Shown here piece by piece: positions 43,325 through 52,700 of a DNA stretch of 64,000 nucleotides. Source of the DNA: Pseudomonas sp. MYb118 (GTDB lineage: Bacteria; Pseudomonadota; Gammaproteobacteria; Pseudomonadales; Pseudomonadaceae); the NCBI RefSeq assembly GCF_040947875.1, contig NZ_JBFRXN010000003.1:496001-560000 (forward strand). Direction: 5' to 3'. A program made the position numbers and the translations under genes. The notes beneath the pieces were generated by a model. It ran no database searches and was not told where the DNA came from. It saw only the letters and a list, made by a program, of their open reading frames with translations. The number at the start of each line of letters is the position of its first letter. Positions within the stretch are counted from its first letter, which is position 1.

Positions 43325-44475
43325 ACGGTGACTCCCGCCGATGTCAGGTGTTTCTCGGCCATCTCACGCAAGGCCAGCATCGAGGCGGCTGACTCGCGCT
43401 CGATGCGACGCTTGAGCAGCAGGCGGTTGGCGACCTGCATGGCCAGGCCGGTAAATTGATAGTCGAGGGTGCGCACAAAGCGCGTGGTGTCGCCTTCGGC
43501 CACGCATTCGTAAGTCAGCAGCAACGACAGACCGTTATCGCCCTGGGCCCGTGCGGACCAACGGCGGCCGGGCAGGTATTCGCTGACCACCCAGCTCAGA
43601 TGCCCGTCGCGCCCGCCGGCGCGAATGTCTTCTTCGAAGTGTGCACCGGCATGCAAGGCGCCCTGGGGGCCTTCGATGCGCAGCGACGACGGGTGCCATT
43701 GCGGCCAGCAGGTCACGGTGCTGGCGTAGGTGAGGACGGCAATCGGATTGCCGGCGATGCTGATCTGATGTTGCATGCGGGTCATGGGCATTCTCGTCGT
43801 GTCCGTGAAGTCAGGCTCGGGCTCCCAGTAGAGGGTGCCGAACAGGTAGTCCGTCAGGGGAAAAACGATGTTGAAATTGCGCTCCTGCATCAGTTCGCGA
43901 CGGTGATGCAGCTCGTGCAGGCGACGCATCTGCCGGATCCAGGGCCAGTGGGCCACGGGGTGGGTAGGCGGCAGGTGTTCGCAGGCATGGAACACTTCAT
44001 AGGCCAGGTAGCCCAGCACCAGGCACCCGCCGACGAGGCCCGCAACGTTGCGGTCGACCAGTTGCAACAGCCACCAGATCGGCAGGCTGATCAGCAGCGT
44101 GTGCACCACGATCAGCCAGGCCGGAAACAGGATCACCCGCCAGTCGCGGGCGCTGTCGTAGGCCATGCTGCCAGGGGCGAAGAAACTGTGATGGTCACCC
44201 GCATGGCGGGCATAGAACAGGCGGGCGAAGCCTTTCTTGTGGTGCCCCAGGTGGCGATGCACGCCATACACGCCGACGTTGAACAGCAGCAACGTCAGCG
44301 GCACCGCCAGCCACTCCAGCGCCGTCACCTGATGGACGCGGCTCCAGAATAGCGCGATGGCCACGATGCCGAACGAGAGCACGAAGGCGCCGTGCAGCCA
44401 GGGGTTGTAGAGGGGGGAGATGGCCGCCCGGTAGCGGTGGCGAAAAGCTTCGGTGGTCTGCCTCACTGCATTCAC
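43321..44475 (-). CDS. Sterol desaturase/fatty acid hydroxylase fused to SRPBCC domain
   Basis: This 384-residue protein is in two parts. Residues 30-220 are an integral membrane di-iron hydroxylase with the histidine boxes HRHLGHH (73-79), HAGDHHSF (91-98) and HELHHRR (187-193), plus HACEH at 163-167. Residues 236-384 look like an SRPBCC/polyketide-cyclase lipid-binding domain (MQHQISIAGNPIAVLTYASTV, then WVVSEYLPGRRWSARA). The fusion suggests that the hydrophobic pocket presents substrate to the hydroxylase. The SMP-30-like gene follows by overlap. Confidence 0.85.
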   Translation of the reverse strand: MNAVRQTTEAFRHRYRAAISPLYNPWLHGAFVLSFGIVAIALFWSRVHQVTALEWLAVPLTLLLFNVGVYGVHRHLGHHKKGFARLFYARHAGDHHSFFAPGSMAYDSARDWRVILFPAWLIVVHTLLISLPIWWLLQLVDRNVAGLVGGCLVLGYLAYEVFHACEHLPPTHPVAHWPWIRQMRRLHELHHRRELMQERNFNIVFPLTDYLFGTLYWEPEPDFTDTTRMPMTRMQHQISIAGNPIAVLTYASTVTCWPQWHPSSLRIEGPQGALHAGAHFEEDIRAGGRDGHLSWVVSEYLPGRRWSARAQGDNGLSLLLTYECVAEGDTTRFVRTLDYQFTGLAMQVANRLLLKRRIERESAASMLALREMAEKHLTSAGVTV

Positions 44476-44573
44476 CCGCGTTTATTGTTATCCCAGCAGA
44501 TTAGACGATCCAGGCGCCTGCGCAGGCGCTAACGTCAGGGGACACAAATGCCAAGTTCCGGGATAAAACGCAC

Positions 44574-45437
44574 TCAGCTCAGCGGGTTCCAGCGCTGGGA
44601 CCAGTCGTCATCGGTCTTGATCACCTCGCGCAGCAGGTCGAAGGCGTGTTGCAGGGTGGCCGAGTCGCGATCGCGCGAGTACACCAGGTACGTCGGGTAG
44701 CTGAATTCCGGCGACTTGGGCACCTGTTCCAGCACACCGCTTTGCAGGTAGCTCTGCACGACACGGGTACGGAAATAAGCGCTGCCACCGTTTTCCAGGA
44801 TGTATTGCAGGGCCAGCGGACCGAGGTTGAAGCTCAGCGCTGCCTTGGCTTTTTCCGGCAGTGCCGCATCGTGTTGACGGCGGAAGTCGTGGCCCCAGTC
44901 GATGTACACGTAGGGTTCTGTGCGGCCGGGCGTGCGCACCAGAATCAGCTTTTCTTCGAGTACCTGCTCAACCTGAAGACGCGGCCAGTATTCCGGTTGA
45001 TAGACCAGCGCCGCATCCAGTACCCCCAGTTCCAGTTGGCGCAACAGATTTTCGCCGTCACGGATCTCCATGCGCAGCGCATGACTGGGGATCTTCTCGC
45101 GCAGTTCAGCGGCCCAACTGAGCATCAGCGGGTTGCACAGGCTGACCTCGCCACCGATGTGCAGCACATCGTGATAACCCTCGGGCAGCGGCAGGTCCCG
45201 GCGCGCCGCTTCCCAGGTTTCCACCAGTTGGTTGGCATAGACCACGAAGGCTTCGCCATTGGGCGTCAGGCGGGCGCCGGCGCGATTACGCACGAACAGG
45301 GTGCTGCCCAACTGGCTCTCGAGTTTCTGCACCCGGGCGGTGATTGCGGTCTGGGTGACGTGGAGCTTTTCTGCGGCGGCAGCAAGGCTGCCGTGGCGGA
45401 CGATTTCCAGAAAGGTGCGGGCGAGGTCGATATCCAT
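44574..45437 (-). CDS. LysR-family transcriptional regulator
   Basis: This 287-residue regulator starts at the ATG at 45437 (MDIDLARTFLEIVRHG). It has the N-terminal LysR helix-turn-helix (residues 2-60, SLAAAAEKLHVTQTAITARVQKL) and a periplasmic-binding-like effector domain. It lies in the same orientation as, and upstream of, the desaturase/SMP-30 pair, with a gap of 98 bases. It could control that pair, but the direction does not give the usual divergent arrangement. The upstream in-frame segment to 45569 is REP-derived. Confidence 0.92.
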   Translation of the reverse strand: MDIDLARTFLEIVRHGSLAAAAEKLHVTQTAITARVQKLESQLGSTLFVRNRAGARLTPNGEAFVVYANQLVETWEAARRDLPLPEGYHDVLHIGGEVSLCNPLMLSWAAELREKIPSHALRMEIRDGENLLRQLELGVLDAALVYQPEYWPRLQVEQVLEEKLILVRTPGRTEPYVYIDWGHDFRRQHDAALPEKAKAALSFNLGPLALQYILENGGSAYFRTRVVQSYLQSGVLEQVPKSPEFSYPTYLVYSRDRDSATLQHAFDLLREVIKTDDDWSQRWNPLS

Positions 45438-45483
45438 GGGGCGGCCGGTCGGTGAAGTGGTGGCATTGTAAGAGCAACTACCC

Positions 45484-45510
45484 TGTGGGAGCGAGCCTGC
45501 TCGCGATGGC
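45484..45510. repeat. Single REP unit
   Basis: One TGTGGGAGCGAGCCTGCTCGCGATGG unit lies upstream of the LysR gene. Confidence 0.85.
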
Positions 45511-45590
45511 GGCTTGATGGGCTGCGTTCCGCCCGGACCATAGGTCACCTTGCCATCCTGTGGGAGCAACTGTCTTACCCATACCGCTCA

Positions 45591-46715
<1,125 letters not shown>

Positions 46716-46717
<2 letters not shown>

Positions 46718-46790
46718 GCGGGCTTGCCCGCGATGGCGGCTTGACAGGTGTACATATCCTTTTCTGTGGGAGCGAGCCTGCTCGCGATGG
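46716..46790. repeat. REP half plus REP, with 54-base tandem duplication
   Basis: The right half of the interrupted REP (46716-46740) is followed by an intact REP (46765-46790). The stretch from GATGGCGG to the start of the next REP (GACAGGTGTACATATCC) occurs twice with a 54-base period (46732 and 46786). Confidence 0.8.
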
Positions 46791-46821
46791 CGGTCTGACA
46801 GGTGTACATATCCGTTTCTGC

Positions 46822-47085
46822 GGTCATGGCCGCTTAGGGTTCCGCCCTTACGGCGGGTGACTTTGGGGCGCCAAAGTCACCAAAACGCCCGGCCCCTGAC
46901 GTACGGCCCTTCGCTGGCGCTCCGGGTTCCCTCGCTCCGGTCCTGCTCCGTGGGCCCGCCGCCATCGGCCATCCTTGGCCGAGGGCGGCTAACCCGGCAT
47001 CCATGCCGGGTTGCCCACTGCGCAGAACCTCCACTCGGCCTTCCGACGGGGCGATCTGTGTCGCCTGTGGGATCGCGGCTTTTCT
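46822..47085. repeat. Dispersed Pseudomonas intergenic repeat
   Basis: This GC-rich block has no gene and contains perfect hairpins: GACTTTGG/CCAAAGTC (46859-46866/46871-46878) and a 10-bp stem AACCCGGCAT/ATGCCGGGTT (46991-47000/47003-47012). The phrase GGGTGACTTTGG...CCAAAGTCACC is typical of a repeat family seen in fluorescent pseudomonads and sometimes mis-annotated as small genes. Confidence 0.6.
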
Positions 47086-47088
47086 TTC

Positions 47089-47188
47089 TGTAGGAGCGAG
47101 CTTGCTCGCGATGGTCGTCAACGATGACGCGGGAAACCTGATGCCCCGCGGCGCACTTCAGTCCATCGCGAGCAAGCTCGCTCCTACA
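47089..47188. repeat. REP pair
   Basis: Two inverted TGTAGGAGCGAGCTTGCTCGCGATGG units lie between the dispersed repeat and the SCP2 gene terminator. Confidence 0.9.
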
Positions 47189-47210
47189 GCGAACGGGCGG
47201 CTCAAAAATG

Positions 47211-47237
47211 ACAAAACCCGCCACCAGGGCGGGTTTT
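47211..47237 (-). terminator. Terminator of the SCP2-domain gene
   Basis: The stem AAAACCCGCC/GGCGGGTTTT with a short loop (ACCA or similar) lies just after the stop at 47257 on the minus strand. The reverse strand ends in T. Confidence 0.85.
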
Positions 47238-47256
47238 GTGTGCTTTCGCGGCAATG

Positions 47257-47571
47257 TTACGCCGGGAACAGCTCGGACAGTTTCATCGCCAGCATCATGT
47301 CGCCTTCGGCGCGCAGTTTGCCGCCCATGAAGGCTTGCATGCCGTCGGTTTCGCCGCTGACGATGCCTTGCAGGGTTTCGCCGTCCATCACCAGGGTGAC
47401 CTGGGCGTCAGGGTTTTCGCCTTCCTTGAGCTCGCAAGTGCTGTCTTTGACGATCAGCGAGAAGTGCTTGGTGTCGTCGATGCGAAAACCGAAGACCAGG
47501 TCCAGACCGGCAGCAGCGGCTGGGTTGAACTTGGCTTGCATTGCTTGTACGGCATCAGCTACGGAGGTCAT
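47257..47571 (-). CDS. SCP2 sterol-binding domain protein
   Basis: This 104-residue single-domain SCP2 protein has FNPAAAAGLDLVFGFRIDD, then HFSLIVKDSTCELKEGENPDAQVTLVMDGET, and a C-terminal FMGGKLRAEGDMMLAMKLSELFPA. The domain binds lipids or acyl chains, and bacterial single-domain versions are of unclear function. It is the first of two minus-strand genes facing away from sohB, and is followed by a clear terminator. The gene is 50 bases from the phosphatase gene and may share its transcript. Confidence 0.93.
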   Translation of the reverse strand: MTSVADAVQAMQAKFNPAAAAGLDLVFGFRIDDTKHFSLIVKDSTCELKEGENPDAQVTLVMDGETLQGIVSGETDGMQAFMGGKLRAEGDMMLAMKLSELFPA

Positions 47572-47621
47572 GGTTCGATCCTTTTTGGGTGGGTTACAGC
47601 CAGGGTCACAAGAGTCCGGAC

Positions 47622-48332
47622 TCAGCGAAATGTGATGAGTTCCGGGGCTTTCAACAGTTGCAGGTGTGCATGACTGTTGAAAGAAGCCAGTGCCACCTCG
47701 CGACCACGGAACTTCAATTGGTTGAGCGAGGTGTTGACGATTTGCCAGTTCAGTTCAAACGCCTGGCGAGCAGGCATTTGCGTAATCAGGTGGAGCAGGG
47801 CAGTGATGGTGCCGCCGGAGGTGAACACGGCGATTTTCTGGGTGTTGTCGGCGTTGTCCAGGATCCGGTGCAGGCCCGTCTGGACCCGCTCGACGAAACC
47901 CAGCCAGCTTTCCAGGCCCGGTGTGTCATAGGTGCCGGCCAGCCAGCGTTCGATGATCAGGGCGAAGATGCGCTGGAACTCGCTGCGGTTCTGCGCGGCG
48001 TTGCGCAGGATGTCCAACGCCTGCGGTTCATCGTCGAGCATGGCGGGCAGCAGGGCGCGGATCACCGCGTCGGCATCGAATTCGTTGAACGCCGGATCGG
48101 TTTCGACGATCGGTACCGGCAGGCCCACGGCGGCGAACTGCTCCAGCGCGCTGGCGGCGGTATGTTGCTGGCGGCGCAGGTCACCCGACAGGCAGCGGTC
48201 GAAGCTCAATCCCAGCCCGGCAAGGTGCTGGCCGAGGATTTCTGCCTGGCGCACACCCGTGGGCGACAGGACGTCATAGTCGTCTGCACCAAAGGAGGCC
48301 TGGCCATGTCGAATCAGATAAATGCTGCCCAC
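47622..48332 (-). CDS. Histidine phosphatase family protein
   Basis: This 236-residue protein of the phosphoglycerate mutase/histidine phosphatase superfamily carries the catalytic LIRHGQASFGADDYDVLSPTG motif at its N-terminus. GTG at 48332 (VGSIYLIRHG) is the start that keeps this motif near the N-terminus, as in relatives, though the ribosome site is poor. The C-terminal half has VFTSGGTITALL, the second His of the family being replaced by a Ser/Gly-rich loop. The substrate is unknown. It is transcribed towards the SCP2 gene, away from sohB. Confidence 0.88.
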   Translation of the reverse strand: MGSIYLIRHGQASFGADDYDVLSPTGVRQAEILGQHLAGLGLSFDRCLSGDLRRQQHTAASALEQFAAVGLPVPIVETDPAFNEFDADAVIRALLPAMLDDEPQALDILRNAAQNRSEFQRIFALIIERWLAGTYDTPGLESWLGFVERVQTGLHRILDNADNTQKIAVFTSGGTITALLHLITQMPARQAFELNWQIVNTSLNQLKFRGREVALASFNSHAHLQLLKAPELITFR

Positions 48333-48532
48333 GTCCGCGTCGTCCCGGTACGTTGAAGGTTCGGCGAGGTTATGAGGATGACGGTGTGCTGTCAATGAAA
48401 AAACATACGCTTGTTTGAAATGCCCGTTACAGGCCTGTTTCCTGAGGTTTCCCCGCTGGCTCCGGGGCTGGCGCATGGGTATGCTGGTGCTATCGCGCGC
48501 GAACGGCTGCGCATCGTAATGAAGGAGTCCTT

Positions 48533-49555
48533 GTGGAGTTTTTGACCGAATACGCGGTTTTCCTGGCTAAGACCGTGACATTGGTGATTGCCATCCTGGT
48601 AGTCCTGGCCAGTTTTGCGGCCCTGCGCAGCAAGGGGCGGCGTAAAACCAGCGGCCAGTTGCAAGTCAGCAAGCTCAATGATTTCTACAAAGGGTTGCGC
48701 GAACGCCTGGAGCAAACCCTGCTGGACAAGGACCAGCTCAAGGCCCTGCGCAAAGTCGAGGCCAAATCCGACAAGAAGCAAAAGAAAAAGCCGGAGAGCA
48801 AACCGCGGGTCTTCGTCCTGGATTTCAACGGCGACATCAAGGCTTCGGCCACCGAGAGCCTGCGCCACGAAATCACCGCGCTGCTGACCCTGGCCACGCC
48901 CAAGGACGAAGTGGTCCTGCGTCTGGAAAGCGGTGGCGGCATGGTCCACAGCTACGGCCTGGCCTCTTCGCAACTGGCGCGCATCCGCGATGCCGGCGTT
49001 CCCCTGACCGTGTGCATCGACAAGGTCGCGGCCAGCGGCGGCTACATGATGGCGTGCATCGGCGAGAAGATCATCAGCGCCCCGTTCGCCATCCTCGGCT
49101 CCATCGGCGTGGTCGCGCAGTTGCCCAACGTCAACCGCCTGCTGAAAAAGCACGACATCGACTTTGAAGTGCTGACCGCCGGTGAGTACAAGCGCACCCT
49201 GACCGTGTTTGGCGAAAACACCGAGAAGGGCCGCGAGAAGTTCCAGGAAGACCTGGACATCACCCACCAGTTGTTCAAGAACTTCGTATCGCGCTACCGC
49301 CCGCAACTGGCCATCGACGAAGTCGCCACCGGCGAAATCTGGCTCGGCGTGGCTGCGCTGGACAAGCAACTGGTCGACGAGCTGAAAACCAGCGACGAAT
49401 ACCTCGCCGAGCGGGCGAAGAAATCCGAGCTGTATCACCTGCACTTCGCCGAACGCAAAAGCCTGCAGGAGCGCATTGGCATGGCGGCCAGCGGTTCGGT
49501 CGACCGCGTGTTGCTGAGCTGGTGGAACCGCCTGACCCAGCAGCGTTTCTGGTAA
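48533..49555 (+). CDS. sohB: SohB, inner-membrane serine protease (S49)
   Basis: This 340-residue protease has an N-terminal membrane segment (residues 8-31) and a Lys-rich linker (residues 73-91). A C-terminal SppA-like S49 domain has Ser168 in KVAASGGYMMAC and Lys220 in AGEYKRTLT, the Ser/Lys dyad. A GTG start follows AAGGAG six bases upstream (MEFLTEYAVFLAKTV). SohB cleaves membrane or periplasmic peptides in enterobacteria. A 9-bp stem follows the stop (49568-49576/49584-49592) without a T run. Confidence 0.93.
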   Translation: MEFLTEYAVFLAKTVTLVIAILVVLASFAALRSKGRRKTSGQLQVSKLNDFYKGLRERLEQTLLDKDQLKALRKVEAKSDKKQKKKPESKPRVFVLDFNGDIKASATESLRHEITALLTLATPKDEVVLRLESGGGMVHSYGLASSQLARIRDAGVPLTVCIDKVAASGGYMMACIGEKIISAPFAILGSIGVVAQLPNVNRLLKKHDIDFEVLTAGEYKRTLTVFGENTEKGREKFQEDLDITHQLFKNFVSRYRPQLAIDEVATGEIWLGVAALDKQLVDELKTSDEYLAERAKKSELYHLHFAERKSLQERIGMAASGSVDRVLLSWWNRLTQQRFW

Positions 49556-49685
49556 GCGCATCACGGGTCCTGTCGCGGCTTCGGCGACAGGATCCTGTGC
49601 GGTACATATCTGTTTTAACGTCTCTTTATCCTGTTGTTTTCAAACGCTTATCCATCGGCCATTTGCGCTTTTTCCATGCCATGTT

Positions 49686-49723
49686 CGACCTTAAGCTGAG
49701 GGCTCTTATCAGCCTCAAGGTCG
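49686..49723 (+). promoter_or_regulatory. Hairpin over the ribosome site of the first toxin-like gene
   Basis: CGACCTT (49686-49692) pairs with AAGGTCG (49717-49723), and GCTGA (49695-49699) pairs with TCAGC (49709-49713). The AAGG that precedes the ATG at 49730 by 9 bases is inside the stem, so folding would hide it. Confidence 0.5.
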
Positions 49724-49729
49724 TTCAAC

Positions 49730-52700
49730 ATGGATGTGAACACGAGCACTGCCCAACCAACGCCTGCACAACAAGGCGTTTTTTTTGATCTGCTGAAAAG
49801 GCAGACGCCTGCCTGGCTGCTGGAGTCCTCCGCGCAGCTACGCCACCAACTGTATGAAAGCCTGAAAAACAGCTATCGGACACGCCAGGCGGCGCTGGAC
49901 GATCTCAAGGCGTTGAAATCCCCCGAAGCGTTCTGCGCGCCGCTACTGAACCTGGCGATGTCGGCCAAGCTGGGCGAGACCTTCGACGTCGAGGGCGTGG
50001 TTTTTCAGCATATCCGCTCCACGTCCAGCTTTCTGGGTCTGCGCAAAAAACTGGTGTTACCCATTGAGCGGGACCTGTTGACCGCCGCCTGCGAGAACTT
50101 CGAGGAGCACGAAACCCGCGCCGACAACTACCACGAAAGTTCATTGATCCTCCTGCCCGAGGCCATCACCGGCCGGCCGACCGAAGTCGTTGCCATCGAG
50201 CCCCATGAGTTCGCGCAACTGTGTCGCACGCTGGACCTGGGCAAACAGTACCAGCGTCACGTCAAAACGCTGTTCGGCGATGGCACGCAACCGGGCTCAT
50301 TGCAGGAAAAGTTCATGGCCAGCGCCAGGGACCAGTTCGAAGTGGCCCGGCACATCGCCGTGATGAAAAAGCAGGTCGGCGCCGATGTCCACGCCATGCT
50401 CAAGTTGCTCACCGATAGCGCCTCGCCGATCACATTGGGCAAGAACACCCTGGGCTTGCAGCGTTTGCAGATGTTCGGGATCAAGCTCAATGGCGTGATG
50501 TTCATCGGCCCGGTCGGGGAGCATGCCGACGATGATTACCGTTGCGTCGTTTATCTGCCTGGCGATCCGCTGCACCCGCTCAAGGAGTATGCGTCCTTCA
50601 CCGACTTCGAGGTGGAGTTGTGCCGGCGCCTGCGGACCCCCGAGTACTGCCAGTTCTTCCTGCGCTTTGTCGCGCTGAAGGATCGCCAGGCGTTTCTCCA
50701 GGGCGTCGAAACGCAGTCGAGCCTTTCCCGTGGCACGCCGTTGCCCGCCACCAGCCGGTTCACCTTGCTTGAAGGCTTTGACCTGGAGGACGAGGTGAAG
50801 ACCGATCTGTTCAAGGCCCTTTACGCGCAGCATGCGGCGCAGGTCATCGCCGATGCGCGGTTGCTGGTGGTGCCCACCGGTGACGAGGATGAGAAGAGCC
50901 GCTTGGCCAGGCTGGAAACTTACCAGTTGATCGGCCTCAACATCGCGCTGTTCGTGGCTTCGTTCGTGCCCGTGGTGGGCGAGGTCATGTTTGCCGTGGC
51001 CGGCGTGCAACTGTTGCAGCAGGTCTACGACGGTATTGGCAGCTGGAGCCGGGGCGAGCAGGAGCAGGCCACCGACTACCTGTTCGATACCCTGGAGAAT
51101 CTGCTGCTGCTCGCGGCCACCGGCGCCGGTGCAACGGCGCTGCACCGCACTTACAAGGCCGTCAGGGCTTCGGATTTCGTCCGAGGCTTGCGCGCGGTGT
51201 CCGTTGCCAATGGTGCCACAAGGTTATGGAAGCCGGATCTGGGCGCTTACCGCCAACCGTTGCGCCTGCGCCGCGACACCTCGGTCAGTGACCAGGGGCT
51301 GGTGCTCAGGCATGGGCGGCGCTACGTGCCGCTGGATGGCGAGGGGTATGCGGTGGATCCGTTGCCGGATTCGGGCCTGTGGGAAATCAAGGCAGCGGGG
51401 CGCTACTCGCCCGTGCTGGAAACCAATGGCGCAGGTGCCTGGCGACACGCCTCGGAGCTGCCCCAGGACTGGGACCTGCTGACCCTGTTCCGACGCTTTG
51501 GCTATCGCCAGCAGCAAGTGTCCGACACCCAGGCCTTGCAGATTCTGGCAGTCACCGGCCTGGATGAAATTCCGTTGCGCCAATTGTATGTCGAGCGGCG
51601 CAAGCCGATGGCTGCGTTGCTCGATACCGTGCGCCGCTTTCGTGCCGATGCCGCCGTCAGCCATTTCATCCAGCAGATGCGCACGCCGGCACTCGCCTCA
51701 TCGGCCGATGCCGACTTGCAGCTTTACTTGCTGACCAACCTGGGCAAATGGCCGCGCGGGGTGGCCGTGAGCATTACCAATGCGCTGGGCAAGCCGATTG
51801 CGCATTATGGATCCTCCACGCCCAGCCGCACTGTCACGATCAGCGAGGAGCTGCTGCGCAACGGCCAGTTCCACGCAAAGCTTGTCGACGGCCTGAAAAA
51901 AGAGGAGCGTACGGCGCTGCTGGGCTCGTCCACCGCCAAGCACGCCGCGCAAACCACGCTGTTGATCAATCAGGCTGCCGAATACACGGAGCGCAAGCGC
52001 CTGATGCTGTTCGCCCGCCTGGTACGGCGCAACGATGCGCCACGGCATGATCAGGCACAGGCCATCCGCAGCGCGTTCAGCGAACTGCCCGGCAGTGTCG
52101 TCGATGAACTGGTGGAACATGCCGATCTCGGTGAATGGCAGGAACTGCAGGCGGGCCGGGTGCCGCTGCGCCTGGCCGAAGAGGCGCGGCGGTATGTGCA
52201 GGTGCTGCGCTTGAACCGTGCCTATGAGGGCCTGTACCTGGATGCCGCCAGCGATCCGGGCACGCACTTGCTGGTACTCGATACCCTGGAAAACCTGCCG
52301 GGTTGGCCGGCCGACGTCGCGGTGCAGATCACCGATTGGGCGAGGTCAACCGATGACAAGCCGCAAATCGGTCCCAAGGATGCCCCGCACAAGGTTTACA
52401 TCGACGCCTATGTCGACCGCTTCGAGGCCCGGGACGCCGAGGAAAAGGAGCTGGCCCGGCACGCCGGACGCACGCGCCAGCATTTCTTCCGGACGTTGCG
52501 CGAAGGCCTGCCCGAATACGCTCGCAAAAGCCTGGGCGTGACGACCGACGATGGCGGCGCCAGCCTGCAGAAAAAAATCACCGAGCTGGCCCTGCAACGA
52601 CGCGAAGCCATTGCCTCGATGATCGGTGTCCGGGCACTGCGCGCAGGTTATCGTTCGCCCATGGGGCTGGCCGATCCACCCAGCGAACCGGTGATCCTGC

